From NCBI RefSeq assembly GCF_012844345.1, contig NZ_CP051625.1, positions 1,798,001 through 1,862,000 on the forward strand: DNA of 64,000 bases, read 5' to 3'. Both the position numbers and the translations under genes were made by a program. The DNA is from Pseudomonas sp. gcc21. GTDB lineage: Bacteria; Pseudomonadota; Gammaproteobacteria; Pseudomonadales; Pseudomonadaceae. Below the pieces are notes generated by a model, which saw only the letters and a program-made list of their open reading frames with translations, was not told the origin of the DNA and searched no databases. Positions 40,875 to 50,233 of the stretch are shown in pieces. Every line of letters begins with the position of its first letter. Position 1 is the first letter of the stretch.

Positions 40875-41402
40875 ATGAGCTACGACCAGATCCCCGCAGG
40901 CAAAGACATACCTAACGACATTTACGTCGCCATCGAGATTCCGGCCAATCACGCGCCGATCAAATATGAGATCGACAAGGACAGCAGCGTCCTGTTCGTT
41001 GACCGTTTCATGGCTACCCCGATGTTCTATCCAGCCAACTACGGCTATATCCCGAACACGCTGGCTGATGATGGCGACCCGCTGGACGTATTGGTCGTGA
41101 CCCCGCACCCTGTCGCCCCGGGTTCGGTGATCCGCAGCCGTCCGGTTGGTATCCTGCACATGACTGACGACGGTGGCGGAGACGCTAAAGTTGTCGCTGT
41201 CCCGCACGACAAACTCAGCGTGCTGTATCACGACGTGCAGGACTACACCGATCTTCCTGAACTGCTGATCCAGCAGATCCAGCATTTCTTCGAGAACTAC
41301 AAGGATCTCGAGAAAGGTAAATGGGTCAAGATTGACCGCTGGGGCGGCGCTGAAGAAGCCCGCGCAGAAATTGTTAAGGCAGTAGACGCTTATCAAAAAT
41401 AA
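40875..41402 (+). CDS. ppa: Inorganic pyrophosphatase, family I
   Basis: Hydrolyses pyrophosphate and pulls biosynthetic reactions forward. The 175 residues carry the family I signature [35 protein letters not shown] upstream and [10 protein letters not shown] near the end. It has its own promoter and a strong terminator. Being next to a PPi-dependent phosphofructokinase, it may compete with it for pyrophosphate (inference). Confidence 0.98.
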   Translation: MSYDQIPAGKDIPNDIYVAIEIPANHAPIKYEIDKDSSVLFVDRFMATPMFYPANYGYIPNTLADDGDPLDVLVVTPHPVAPGSVIRSRPVGILHMTDDGGGDAKVVAVPHDKLSVLYHDVQDYTDLPELLIQQIQHFFENYKDLEKGKWVKIDRWGGAEEARAEIVKAVDAYQK

Positions 41403-41421
41403 GCGTTTCGCCAAGTTGAAA

Positions 41422-41446
41422 AGCCGGCCACAAGCTGGCTTTTTTT
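41422..41446 (+). terminator. Rho-independent terminator of ppa
   Basis: AGCCGGC (41422-41428) and GCTGGCT (41434-41440) form a stem with one G-U pair and loop CACAA, directly followed by a T-run, 19 bases after the ppa stop. Confidence 0.85.
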
Positions 41447-41556
41447 ATGTCCGGCTTTTATAGCGGGGATGCGACGTGCGGTTCGATCATCTTTGCGCAG
41501 CAAAATGGTAATTTACGCGTCGTGACCTTTACTTTCGCACAGACACAGGGACTGGC

Positions 41557-42336
41557 ATGACCGATCGCTACTTTGATCAGATGGGTGCGCATTTCGCCCG
41601 AAAAATATATGCAGGCCCCAAAGGTGCGATCCGCCTCGCCGTACTGACCCGCGATCTGGAAGAGTGGATGGCTGAGCTCGGAGAAGCCGATCAGTCATTC
41701 AGGGTTCTGGATGTGGGCGCCGGGCTGGGCCATATCAGCGAATGGTTGGCGGTCCGGGGGCACCGAGTAACGCTGTGCGAGCCCTCCGCGGAGATGCTGG
41801 AAGGCGCCCGCGAGCGGCTGGACGCATTGCCCTCAGCCTACCCGGTCGAATACCTTCAGGCAGCACTGCAGGATTTGCCCGAGCGTGGACAGACCTATGA
41901 TCTGGTGATCTGCCATGCCGTGCTGGAATGGTTGGCGGACCCGGCTGCGGCTATGGCTTGCCTGCGGCAAATGGTGAACCCGAAAGGGGCTATTTCCCTG
42001 GCGCTATACAACCGCGACGCGCTCATCTACAAGAATCTGATCAAAGGCCAGTTCCGCAAACTCAGGCGCAATCAACTGGCCGGAGAAGGCGGGCGCAGCC
42101 TGACGCCTCAACAACCGCTGGATCCGCGTGAAGCACTGGACTGGGCAGCTGCTGCCGGACTTGAGCGCATTCACCAGACCGGCATCCGGGTGTTTCACGA
42201 TTACATGCACGAACCCTTCAAAACACAGAGCAGCGAGCGGGACGTCATTGAACAGGAGCTGCTCTACAGCCGGCATCCGGCGTACAGCCAGCTCGGTCGC
42301 TATCTGCATTGGTGGCTGCGGCCTGCGACTGCGTGA
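41557..42336 (+). CDS. cmoM: tRNA 5-carboxymethoxyuridine methyltransferase
   Basis: SAM-dependent enzyme methylating cmo5U34 of tRNA. The 259 residues resemble E. coli CmoM (SmtA) throughout: RYFDQMGAHFARKIYAGPKGAIR, SAM loop VLDVGAGLGHISEWLA, CHAVLEWLADPAAAM, then TGIRVFHDYMHE and LGRYLHWW at the end. AGG lies seven bases before the ATG. Its TGA stop abuts the stop of the opposite-strand dinF gene with no base between. Confidence 0.92.
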   Translation: MTDRYFDQMGAHFARKIYAGPKGAIRLAVLTRDLEEWMAELGEADQSFRVLDVGAGLGHISEWLAVRGHRVTLCEPSAEMLEGARERLDALPSAYPVEYLQAALQDLPERGQTYDLVICHAVLEWLADPAAAMACLRQMVNPKGAISLALYNRDALIYKNLIKGQFRKLRRNQLAGEGGRSLTPQQPLDPREALDWAAAAGLERIHQTGIRVFHDYMHEPFKTQSSERDVIEQELLYSRHPAYSQLGRYLHWWLRPATA

Positions 42337-43695
42337 TCATCCTGCAGCAGGTGACATCCAGCGGTTGGTTCGCCAGAGATGCCAGAACCAGCAACCGAGA
42401 ATTACCCCACGTGCCAGCATGAACAGATGAAAGCCCAGCCAGATCCCATGGTTGCCCGCACCCTGCAGCAACCAGGCGGCCGGCAGATACACCAGTATCG
42501 TGGACAGGAGCATGGCGTTGCGCATCGCCTTTGCGCGGGTAGCACCAATGAACAACCCATCGAGCACGTAACTCCACACTGCAACCAATGGCATGCATGC
42601 CATCCATGGCAAATAGTTGCTGGCTGTATCGCGCACCGAATCAATCGTCGTAAGCATCGAGATGATCAGTTCACCGAACAGGCTGAACGCCAGCACGAAG
42701 CCAAGCCCTACCAGCAGCGACCAGCCGAGGCTGACTATCAGAACCCGTTTCAATGCCATACGGTCGCGCTTACCCAGCGCCTGCCCGCCCAGCGCTTCAA
42801 CGGCGTGCGCCAGACCGTCCAGCCCGTGCGAAGTCAATAACAGGAAATTCAGTAGCACAGCATTGGCTGCGACGACTTCATCACCCAGGCGAGCCCCCTG
42901 CAACATCAGCAGATAGAATACCGCCTGCAGGGCAAGGGTACGGATGAGGATGTCGCGGCTGGTTCGCAACATGGGCGCAGCACCGCGCATATGCATGGCT
43001 GCTCGCCAGCGCAGCCGACCGGGCAGTTCCTCAAACACCGGAGCGAGTAAAACTAGACCCACCAGCAGCCCGCAGTAATCGCCCAAGACGGTGGCCCACG
43101 CGGCCCCGGCCACGCCCCACTCCAGTCCTATCACCAGCCAGACATCCAGCAGCACGTTGGTTATGTTCACAGTAAGCAGCAGGAGCAGTGGCGCGCGCCC
43201 CTTGCCCGCCCCGATAAACCATCCGACCAGTACGAAGTTGGCCAGCGCCGCAGGCAGGCTCACCAGGCGGATGCCCACATAAAGCCGCGCTTGCTCCAGC
43301 AATTGCGGACTGCTCTCGAGGAAATAGACCCCGGCGGCGAACAGCGGCTCCTGGAGCAACCATACTGCTACCGCAATCAGGCAGGCCATCCACAGTGATT
43401 GCAGCAGCACCAGACGCAGGGCATCGCCATCGCTGCGCCCATAGGCCTGCGCAGCAAAGCCGGTTGTGCCCATGCGCAGGAAGCCAGCGCCCCACAGGAT
43501 AAAAGTGATGAGTGTCGAGCCAACCGCGACACCACCAAGGTGATAGGCGGCATCCATGCGGCCGATGACGGCGGTATCAACCAGCCCGACAAGGGGAACA
43601 CTGATATTGGAAAGGATCATCGGCGCAGCCAGCGCCCAGACCTTGCGCTGGGTGGGCTGGTGTCGCCAACAGGAAAGCAGCTCGGCTTTAGTCAA
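42337..43695 (-). CDS. dinF: MATE-family efflux protein, DinF type
   Basis: Twelve-segment inner-membrane antiporter exporting cationic compounds or protecting from oxidative stress. The core WALAAPMILSNISVPLVGLVDTAVIGRMD and LRMGTTGFAAQAYGR is DinF-like. No ATG fits: TTG 43695 gives 452 residues with a normal N-terminus and lies just after the yciH stop; TTG 43752 would overlap yciH by 52 bases. The start is therefore uncertain. It is the last gene of a DUF2333-Nudix-yciH-dinF run. Confidence 0.88.
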   Translation of the reverse strand: MTKAELLSCWRHQPTQRKVWALAAPMILSNISVPLVGLVDTAVIGRMDAAYHLGGVAVGSTLITFILWGAGFLRMGTTGFAAQAYGRSDGDALRLVLLQSLWMACLIAVAVWLLQEPLFAAGVYFLESSPQLLEQARLYVGIRLVSLPAALANFVLVGWFIGAGKGRAPLLLLLTVNITNVLLDVWLVIGLEWGVAGAAWATVLGDYCGLLVGLVLLAPVFEELPGRLRWRAAMHMRGAAPMLRTSRDILIRTLALQAVFYLLMLQGARLGDEVVAANAVLLNFLLLTSHGLDGLAHAVEALGGQALGKRDRMALKRVLIVSLGWSLLVGLGFVLAFSLFGELIISMLTTIDSVRDTASNYLPWMACMPLVAVWSYVLDGLFIGATRAKAMRNAMLLSTILVYLPAAWLLQGAGNHGIWLGFHLFMLARGVILGCWFWHLWRTNRWMSPAAG

Positions 43696-43700
43696 TCCCG

Positions 43701-44072
43701 CTAGCCGCCCGCGCGTTTGGCCTTGAAGCCCTGCTCGATCAGCCACTGACAAAGCAGCTCAGCCTGGTCACCCTGAATCTCGATGACACCGTCCTTGATG
43801 CCGCCACCACAACCGCAACGCGTTTTCATGCGCTTGGCCAGTGCCTTGAGGTCGTCAGGAAACAGCGGCAAACCGCTGATGGTGGTGACTGTCTTGCCGC
43901 CGCGCCCCTTGGTTTCCCGACGAACCCGGACAACGCCATCGCCTTCGGGCACGGCCGGTGCGCCGCACACGCAGGCGTCACGCGGTTGCCGACACTCGGG
44001 ACACATGCGCCCGGCTTCTGTTGAATACACCAGACAGCTCAAGGCCTGGAGCCCTTTTTGTTTATTGCTCAT
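43701..44072 (-). CDS. yciH: SUI1/eIF1-family translation factor YciH
   Basis: A 123-residue protein with an N-terminal zinc-type cysteine set (CPECRQPRDACVCG) and a C-terminal SUI1 domain (about 48-120: VRVRRETKGRGGKTVTTISGLP, CGCGGGIKDGVIEIQGDQ). Bacterial YciH has been linked to start-site fidelity and stress-time translation control. It overlaps the Nudix gene by 11 bases. Confidence 0.94.
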   Translation of the reverse strand: MSNKQKGLQALSCLVYSTEAGRMCPECRQPRDACVCGAPAVPEGDGVVRVRRETKGRGGKTVTTISGLPLFPDDLKALAKRMKTRCGCGGGIKDGVIEIQGDQAELLCQWLIEQGFKAKRAGG

Positions 44073-44613
44073 GCAGATTGTTCCGGATATATCTCGATAA
44101 CAACAGTTCCAGCGCCAGCAGCGAATCCGGGGAGTACCACTCAGCGGGTTGTCGCCAGGGCGTGCGCGGATCTACCCAGCGAAACGCCATGACCTCCTCC
44201 GGCTGCATATGTACCGGACCGTCCCACACACAACTGAACACAGCGCCCCAGAGTCGGCTTTCCCGCGCGTTGTAATGAAAACAAAAATGCTCGCGCAGCG
44301 GAATGCCCGATACACCCAGCTCTTCCTTGAGCTCCCGCGCCGCGCCGTCCCGATAACTTTCACCGGCACTGACCACGCCGCCTGCCGCGACATCCCAGTA
44401 ACCCGGATAGAGTCGCTTGTGCAGCGTCCGGCGATGCATGCACAGCTCACCGCGGGTATTGAAAACAAATACATAGGTGCAACGGGTGATCAGCCGTTCG
44501 CGCTGCACCTGATGCCGCGGCACCACGCCGAGCAGCCGGTCTTTGCTATCAACGCTATAGACCTGTTCAGCTTCAGAGGCGGCCAGATAGGCTTTAATCG
44601 CTTGTCGATCCAC
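44062..44613 (-). CDS. Nudix hydrolase, YfcD-like
   Basis: A 183-residue protein with a complete Nudix box (GGVVSAGESYRDGAARELKEELG) for metal-dependent cleavage of nucleoside-diphosphate-linked substrates. The N-terminal RCTYVFVFNTRGELCMHRRT and the WDVAAGG lead-in resemble YfcD/IPP-isomerase-like Nudix proteins; the substrate is unknown. It sits 2 bases after the DUF2333 gene and overlaps yciH. Confidence 0.9.
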   Translation of the reverse strand: MDRQAIKAYLAASEAEQVYSVDSKDRLLGVVPRHQVQRERLITRCTYVFVFNTRGELCMHRRTLHKRLYPGYWDVAAGGVVSAGESYRDGAARELKEELGVSGIPLREHFCFHYNARESRLWGAVFSCVWDGPVHMQPEEVMAFRWVDPRTPWRQPAEWYSPDSLLALELLLSRYIRNNLHEQ

Positions 44614-44615
44614 TT

Positions 44616-45614
44616 TTACCCCTGTTCAAGCAGGCGACGCAGATCAATCATCGCCGCATTGGCCCGGGACAGATAGTTGGCCATGACTAGAGAATGGTTT
44701 GCTGTCATACCAAAACCACTGCCATTCAGCACCATCGGGCTGCGCATGGGACGCTGTGTAGCCTCCAGTTCACGGATGATCTGCCTCAGGCTGACCAGCG
44801 CATTCTTGCGCGCCAGCACCTCGGCATAATCCCGCTCCACGGCTTGCAGCAAATGCACCAGCGCCCAGGCTGAGCCGCGCGCTTCGTAGAATACGTTGTC
44901 AATCCGGAGCCACCGCGTACGCTTGTAGGTGCGCCCCTCATCGGTCACCTCGGCGCGCCCCACACTGGCGGATAGCCGCTGGGACAATGACCCAAGCCGC
45001 GTGCTGACGTCACCTACCCAACTGGCAAGACTGTCAGCGCGGGCATAAAACTCGGCGTCGCCCCGTTCAAGCCGGATAATGTAGTCAGACAGAGCATCCA
45101 TCCCGCGCTGGTACTCACTTTCACTGGCCGGCAGCGCCCAACTATTGTTGTCGAAGTTGAAACGCGGTTCGGCGAGCGCCAGGCTCGGATCTTCCGCGGA
45201 CTGCGACTGTGACCGGGCCATATCCCGACGCAGCGCGCGGGTCATGTCACGCACCTGGACCAGCACGCCAAACTCCCAGCTCGGCATGTTATCCAGCCAA
45301 ACCCCAGGCGGCATGATGTCGTTAGTCAGAAAGCCCCCGGGCTTGTTGAGCAACGTGTACATCAAGCCGTTCACAGTGCGAGCAGTGGTACTGCCAATAA
45401 CCTGCGGCGCCTCTGCCGAGGGCGGTGGCACCAGCGGCTCCAGGCCGGGCTCCCGACTCCAGTACCAGCCGATAATCAGCAGAATCAGTAACAGCGCAGC
45501 CAGCAATCCGACAACCAATTTGCCAAGCGTGCCTCTGCCATAAGCGACCGCGGTTCCGAATTTTGACCTGTAACCCCCGGTCGAATAGCCGGATGCCCTG
45601 TTCCCGAATGTCAT
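44616..45614 (-). CDS. DUF2333 family membrane-anchored protein
   Basis: A 332-residue protein starting at ATG 45614 (GGAG and AGGA just upstream; the frame extends to 45671 without a good start). A cytosolic glycine-rich tail precedes one membrane segment (about 32-52) and a large periplasmic helical domain with PGGFLTNDIMPPGVWLDNMPSWEFG and NHSLVMANYLSRANAAMIDLR. These match the Pseudomonas DUF2333 family as I recall it; function is unknown. It is divergent from dsbD and heads the run to dinF. Confidence 0.85.
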   Translation of the reverse strand: MTFGNRASGYSTGGYRSKFGTAVAYGRGTLGKLVVGLLAALLLILLIIGWYWSREPGLEPLVPPPSAEAPQVIGSTTARTVNGLMYTLLNKPGGFLTNDIMPPGVWLDNMPSWEFGVLVQVRDMTRALRRDMARSQSQSAEDPSLALAEPRFNFDNNSWALPASESEYQRGMDALSDYIIRLERGDAEFYARADSLASWVGDVSTRLGSLSQRLSASVGRAEVTDEGRTYKRTRWLRIDNVFYEARGSAWALVHLLQAVERDYAEVLARKNALVSLRQIIRELEATQRPMRSPMVLNGSGFGMTANHSLVMANYLSRANAAMIDLRRLLEQG

Positions 45615-45832
45615 TTCCTGCTCCTGTCTGTGGATTGCGTTCAGCATATCACCGGTCATGCCATTACACATGGCGCTGGCGTGCGGATTCAGCTTTGAAC
45701 ATTGACCGCCCTATAGTTCAGACGACAGTAGTGTTTCAAGGTGCGAGCTGCTGCTCCCTGAGGCCTATTGTCACTCGGCAAGTGGCCCCCCAGGCATTAT
45801 GATGTCGGCTCGCTCTTCACTTCGGATTACTC

Positions 45833-47653
45833 ATGTTGTTGCGTCGCCTGTTGCTTTTGATTTGCCTGTTAGCCGCTACCACCGCGCAGGGCCAGTTCGC
45901 GTCTTCGCCCAGCCAGGGGCTCGGCGGGCTTCTGGACGGCAGCAGTGGGCAGGCGGACTTTCTGCCGGTGCATGAAGCCTTTCGGCCAGGCGTAATCGAA
46001 ACCACAGATACACAAGTGCGAGTGCAGTTCGATATCGCGCCTGAATACTATCTGTACCGTCACCGCCTCGAGTTCGCACTGCAAGGCGGTGACGGCAGCA
46101 TTTCTGAAGTGGTGCTGCCGGACGGTGAACCCAAGACCGACGAGTATTTCGGCGACGTTGAGGTGTATTACGACAGACTCGAAGTACTGCTTGAGCTAAG
46201 CCCCGGCAGTGAAGTCGACCGTCAGCTGAGGGTCGGCTTCCAGGGCTGCGCGGACGCCGGCCTGTGCTACCCACCGGAAACGGTACTGCTGGAGCTGTAC
46301 AACGAGGCCAGCGCAGACACCAGCGCTGTCTCCGCAACCAACAGCGCCGCTAGCGGACCAGGCGGCATGCAGGATCTGTTGACCGGCGGCCGCTTCGAAC
46401 TGGCCTTGCTGCTGTTCTTCATTGCAGGCCTGGGGCTGACTTTCACTCCCTGCGTGCTGCCCATGCTGCCGATCCTGTCCAGCCTGGTGCTGGGACGCAA
46501 AGACATAGACCGCACGCGCGCCTTCGTTCTGGCGTTGAGTTATGTGCTTGGCATGGCGATCAGCTTTGCTCTGGTTGGCGCGCTGATTGGTGTGTTTGGC
46601 GCTGCGCTGAATATCCAGGCGCGACTCCAGTCGCCCTGGGTACTAGGTCTGTTTGCAGCCTTTTTTGTCATTTTCGCCCTGGCCATGTTTGGTCTGTTCG
46701 AGCTGCGCCTTCCGGCACGCATTCGCGAGCCCCTGGAGCGCCTGGGTAGCCGGACACGGGGCGGCTCAATACCCGGGGCAGCCGTGATGGGGGTGCTTTC
46801 CACGCTGGTGGTGTCCCCCTGCATTTCTGCACCACTGGCTGGCGCTTTGGTCTATATCAGCGCCACAGGGGATGCAGTGGGTGGAGCTGCGAGCCTGTTC
46901 GCCCTCGCGCTAGGCATGGGGCTGCCTCTATTGCTCGTCGCTCTGTTTGGCAGCGCACTGCTGCCCCGTTCCGGCGAATGGCTTAATAGCGTCAAGCAGC
47001 TCTTCGGCTTTGGCTTGCTCGGCGTGGCCGTGTGGCTGCTAGAGCGTATCCTTCCGGGTCCTGTCAGCCTGACGCTGTGGGCCGCCCTGACGGCTGGTAT
47101 CGCCGTGCAACTCGGCCTGTTCGACCGCACGCCGCGCAACGGCATCGGCCGTACTGGCCAGACCCTTGCGCTGCTCGCCGCGTTCTATTCGGCCGCTGCG
47201 CTGGTTGGCGCGCTGGCTGGGGGATCTGACCCGCTGCGTCCGCTGCAGCCATTCACGGGTATTTCACAGAGAGCTGTGGCCGAATCAGGCGAATACTTTA
47301 CGCGAGTTACAGACCAGGCTGACCTGCAACGCCAGCTGAACAACGCGCGCACTAGCGGCCAGCCAGCGGTTGTCGAGGTCTACGCCGACTGGTGCATCAG
47401 CTGCAAAGTATTTGAACGCGAGGTGCTCAGCGACCCGCAGGTGCGCAGCGCCCTGGACGGCTTCGCACGGATAAAATTCGATTTGACCGATAACACCGCG
47501 GATCAGCGTGCCTGGTTGTCCGCTCAGTCGCTGTTCGGTCCCCCCGCGTTCGTGTTTCTCGATGCGCAGGGACAGCAGGTTTCGGCCGCTCGCATACAGG
47601 GTGAGGTCACCCAGGAAGAGTTTCTACAGCGCGTCAGCACTGCCTCCCGTTAA
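45833..47653 (+). CDS. dsbD: Thiol:disulfide interchange protein DsbD
   Basis: Carries electrons from cytosolic thioredoxin to periplasmic DsbC/DsbG and CcmG-type partners. The 606 residues contain a signal peptide, the N-terminal alpha domain with its cysteine pair (GCADAGLCYPP), the eight-segment beta domain with redox cysteines in FTPCVLPMLP and VVSPCISAPLAG, and the C-terminal thioredoxin-like gamma domain with WCISC. All six redox cysteines are present. The Pseudomonas order dsbD-aroQ-accB-accC is kept. Confidence 0.97.
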   Translation: MLLRRLLLLICLLAATTAQGQFASSPSQGLGGLLDGSSGQADFLPVHEAFRPGVIETTDTQVRVQFDIAPEYYLYRHRLEFALQGGDGSISEVVLPDGEPKTDEYFGDVEVYYDRLEVLLELSPGSEVDRQLRVGFQGCADAGLCYPPETVLLELYNEASADTSAVSATNSAASGPGGMQDLLTGGRFELALLLFFIAGLGLTFTPCVLPMLPILSSLVLGRKDIDRTRAFVLALSYVLGMAISFALVGALIGVFGAALNIQARLQSPWVLGLFAAFFVIFALAMFGLFELRLPARIREPLERLGSRTRGGSIPGAAVMGVLSTLVVSPCISAPLAGALVYISATGDAVGGAASLFALALGMGLPLLLVALFGSALLPRSGEWLNSVKQLFGFGLLGVAVWLLERILPGPVSLTLWAALTAGIAVQLGLFDRTPRNGIGRTGQTLALLAAFYSAAALVGALAGGSDPLRPLQPFTGISQRAVAESGEYFTRVTDQADLQRQLNNARTSGQPAVVEVYADWCISCKVFEREVLSDPQVRSALDGFARIKFDLTDNTADQRAWLSAQSLFGPPAFVFLDAQGQQVSAARIQGEVTQEEFLQRVSTASR

Positions 47654-47807
47654 TTTTCGGCGTTAACGCTGACATCATGCGGGCATCTGATGTTAACCTT
47701 CGGTATTCTGGACAGCACGATCGCATTGCTGCAAAATTCCGGTCTGCTATTGACCGCCCGGTCAGCTCCATTGTCCGGTCAAACAATAAAGTTACTGTGG
47801 AAATAAC

Positions 47808-48260
47808 ATGGCCAGCATTCTCGTTCTGCATGGACCCAATCTGAATCTCCTTGGCACCCGCGAACCAGGCGTTTACGGGGCTACCACGCTGGAACAGATC
47901 AACCAGCACCTTCGCGAGCTAGCCACCGCCGCAGGTCATCATCTGCTGAGCCTGCAGAGCAATGCAGAGCACGAGCTGATCGAACGTATCCATGCTGCAC
48001 GCGACGAAGCAATTGATTTCATACTGATCAATCCCGCAGCTTTTACTCACACAAGCGTCGCAATACGTGACGCGTTGCTGGCTGTGAGCATCCCATTCAT
48101 CGAAGTTCACTTATCCAATGTGTACAAACGCGAACCCTTTCGCCGCCATTCCTACCTGTCTGATATCGCCGAAGGCGTTATATGCGGGCTGGGAGCCAAA
48201 GGCTACGAACTGGCATTGCAAGCGGCTGTACACCGAATCGAACAATCTGAACGCGACTAA
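47808..48260 (+). CDS. aroQ: Type II 3-dehydroquinate dehydratase
   Basis: Third step of the shikimate pathway. The 150 residues show the family pattern: [14 protein letters not shown] (catalytic Tyr in VYG and Arg in TRE), [28 protein letters not shown] and [22 protein letters not shown] 154-base spacer separates it from dsbD and contains a TTAAC/GTTAA hairpin near 47660-47700. accB follows 23 bases later. Confidence 0.98.
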   Translation: MASILVLHGPNLNLLGTREPGVYGATTLEQINQHLRELATAAGHHLLSLQSNAEHELIERIHAARDEAIDFILINPAAFTHTSVAIRDALLAVSIPFIEVHLSNVYKREPFRRHSYLSDIAEGVICGLGAKGYELALQAAVHRIEQSERD

Positions 48261-48283
48261 TCTGCTCTGGAGCGCACGTATCA

Positions 48284-48745
48284 ATGGATATACGCAAAGT
48301 TAAGAAACTCATCGAACTCCTTGAAGAATCCGGCATTGACGAGCTAGAAATTCACGAGGGAGAAGAATCCGTCCGCATCAGCCGCCACAGCAAGCAAGCG
48401 GCTGGCCCGCAGCATTATTTCTCAGCCCCGCCGGCTCCGGCACCTGCCGCTCCAGCAGCCGCTCCGGCTGCGCCTGCCGCGCCGGTAGATGTTACCCCCG
48501 CCGAACCCGCAGGCCACCTGGTGCGTTCTCCCATGGTCGGCACTTTCTACCGCTCGCCAAATCCGAGCTCTCCGGCGTTCGCCGAGGTCGGTCAATCGGT
48601 CAAGGCCGGCGATGTCCTCTGTATCGTCGAGGCCATGAAAATGATGAACCACATCGAAGCCGACAAGAGCGGTGTGATTCAGGCCATCCTGGCGGACAAC
48701 GGCCAGCCGGTGGAATTCGACCAACCCCTGTTCAGCATCGCCTGA
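48284..48745 (+). CDS. accB: Biotin carboxyl carrier protein of acetyl-CoA carboxylase
   Basis: Carries carboxybiotin between AccC and AccAD in fatty-acid synthesis. 153 residues: an N-terminal domain ([34 protein letters not shown]), an Ala/Pro-rich hinge (about 48-72) and the biotinyl domain with the attachment K119 in EAMKMMN. accC follows after 19 bases with a perfect GGAGG, indicating an accBC operon. Confidence 0.98.
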   Translation: MDIRKVKKLIELLEESGIDELEIHEGEESVRISRHSKQAAGPQHYFSAPPAPAPAAPAAAPAAPAAPVDVTPAEPAGHLVRSPMVGTFYRSPNPSSPAFAEVGQSVKAGDVLCIVEAMKMMNHIEADKSGVIQAILADNGQPVEFDQPLFSIA

Positions 48746-48764
48746 GCCCGGCCCGGAGGCTGCG

Positions 48765-50105
48765 ATGCAAAAAGTACTGATAGCCAACCGTGGTGAAATT
48801 GCGTTGCGCGTGATACGCGCCTGCAAGGAACTGGGGTTGAAGACCGTAGCCGTGCACTCCACGGCTGACCGTGAACTCATGCATCTGGCGCTGGCTGACG
48901 AGTCCGTATGCATCGGCCCCGCCGTCGCCACCGACTCATATCTGAGTATTCCGGCCATCATCAGCGCCGCAGAAGTCACCGGAGCCGACGGCATTCATCC
49001 GGGTTACGGCTTTCTTGCCGAAAACGCTGATTTTGCTGAACAGATCGAGCGTTCCGGCTTCACCTTCATCGGCCCAAGCGCCGAGGTGATTCGCCTGATG
49101 GGCGATAAGGTGTCAGCAATCGCCGCGATGAAGAAAACCGGAGTACCCACCGTGCCCGGCTCCGATGGACCATTGCCGGAAGACGAGCAAGAGTGCCTGG
49201 CGATCGGGCGTCGCGTCGGGTATCCGGTAATCATCAAGGCCGCCGGTGGCGGCGGCGGGCGCGGAATGCGCGTCGTGCATGAGGAATCCGAGCTGATCAA
49301 GTCGATCGGCATGACCCGCAGTGAAGCCGGGGCAGCGTTCGGCAACCCTATGGTCTACATGGAAAAATTCCTGACCAACCCGCGACACGTTGAGGTTCAG
49401 GTTATTTCCGACGGCCAGGGTCATGCAGTGCACCTGGGCGACAGGGACTGCTCATTGCAGCGCCGTCACCAGAAAATCATCGAGGAAGCACCCGCTCCGG
49501 GCATCGACGAGAAAGCCCGGGCCGAGGTACAGGCTCGCTGTGTACAGGCGTGTATAGATCTGGGTTACCGCGGCGCCGGCACCTTTGAGTTCCTTTACGA
49601 GAACGGCGAGTTCTTCTTCATTGAGATGAACACGCGGATTCAGGTGGAACATCCTATCTCCGAAATGGTCACCGGCATTGATATCGTCAAGGAACAGATT
49701 CTGGTCGCCTCTGGCGAGCCACTGAGTATTACCCAGGATGACGTGGTTATTCGTGGCCACTCGATCGAATGCCGGATCAATGCCGAGGACCCGAAGACTT
49801 TCATGCCCTCCCCGGGCACGGTAACGTTCTTCCACGCACCGGGTGGCAACGGTGTCCGCGTCGACTCGCACCTGTACAGCGGTTACAAGGTTCCGCCGAA
49901 CTACGATTCATTGGTCGGCAAGCTGATTACCCACGGTGCGACCCGGGACGAAGCCCTGGCCCGCATGCGCAATGCCCTCGATGAGCTGGTGGTTGACGGT
50001 ATCAAGACCAACACCCCGCTGCACCGCGAGCTGGTGCGCGATCCCGAGTTCTGCAAGGGGGGCGTGAATATTCACTACCTCGAGCATAAACTGGGTATCA
50101 GCTGA
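48765..50105 (+). CDS. accC: Biotin carboxylase of acetyl-CoA carboxylase
   Basis: ATP-dependent carboxylation of biotin on AccB. The 446 residues show the N-domain ([24 protein letters not shown]), ATP-grasp glycine loop [14 protein letters not shown], metal site [14 protein letters not shown] with the catalytic RIQVEH arginine, and [18 protein letters not shown] lies five bases before the start. It ends in a strong terminator wrapped by GCTGCAA-type repeats. Confidence 0.98.
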   Translation: MQKVLIANRGEIALRVIRACKELGLKTVAVHSTADRELMHLALADESVCIGPAVATDSYLSIPAIISAAEVTGADGIHPGYGFLAENADFAEQIERSGFTFIGPSAEVIRLMGDKVSAIAAMKKTGVPTVPGSDGPLPEDEQECLAIGRRVGYPVIIKAAGGGGGRGMRVVHEESELIKSIGMTRSEAGAAFGNPMVYMEKFLTNPRHVEVQVISDGQGHAVHLGDRDCSLQRRHQKIIEEAPAPGIDEKARAEVQARCVQACIDLGYRGAGTFEFLYENGEFFFIEMNTRIQVEHPISEMVTGIDIVKEQILVASGEPLSITQDDVVIRGHSIECRINAEDPKTFMPSPGTVTFFHAPGGNGVRVDSHLYSGYKVPPNYDSLVGKLITHGATRDEALARMRNALDELVVDGIKTNTPLHRELVRDPEFCKGGVNIHYLEHKLGIS

Positions 50106-50110
50106 CCACA

Positions 50111-50138
50111 GCTGCAAGCTGCAAGCTGCAAGCTGCAA
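50111..50138. repeat. Four tandem GCTGCAA heptamers
   Basis: GCTGCAA is repeated four times without error directly after the accC stop. A related inverted copy (GCTTGTAGCTTGCCGCTTGAAGC, in parts) lies at about 50193-50217, on the other side of the terminator and just before the prmA ribosome-binding site. Together they can bring the two flanks of the terminator into a long imperfect stem. Confidence 0.8.
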
Positions 50139-50152
50139 GTACGACCCGCCTC

Positions 50153-50180
50153 GGGGAGCGTTTAACGTTCCCCGTTTTTT
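50153..50180 (+). terminator. Rho-independent terminator of accBC
   Basis: GGGGAGCGTT (50153-50162) and AACGTTCCCC (50164-50173) form a stem of nine or so pairs with one G-U, followed by G and six Ts. Confidence 0.85.
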
Positions 50181-50233
50181 CTTATGGCTTTAGGCTTGTA
50201 GCTTGCCGCTTGAAGCTTTCCGAAGGAGCCCCC

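Noticed and set aside
50111..50138. Short tandem repeats considered as a CRISPR remnant
   Set aside because: Units of seven bases are contiguous without spacers and there are no cas genes.
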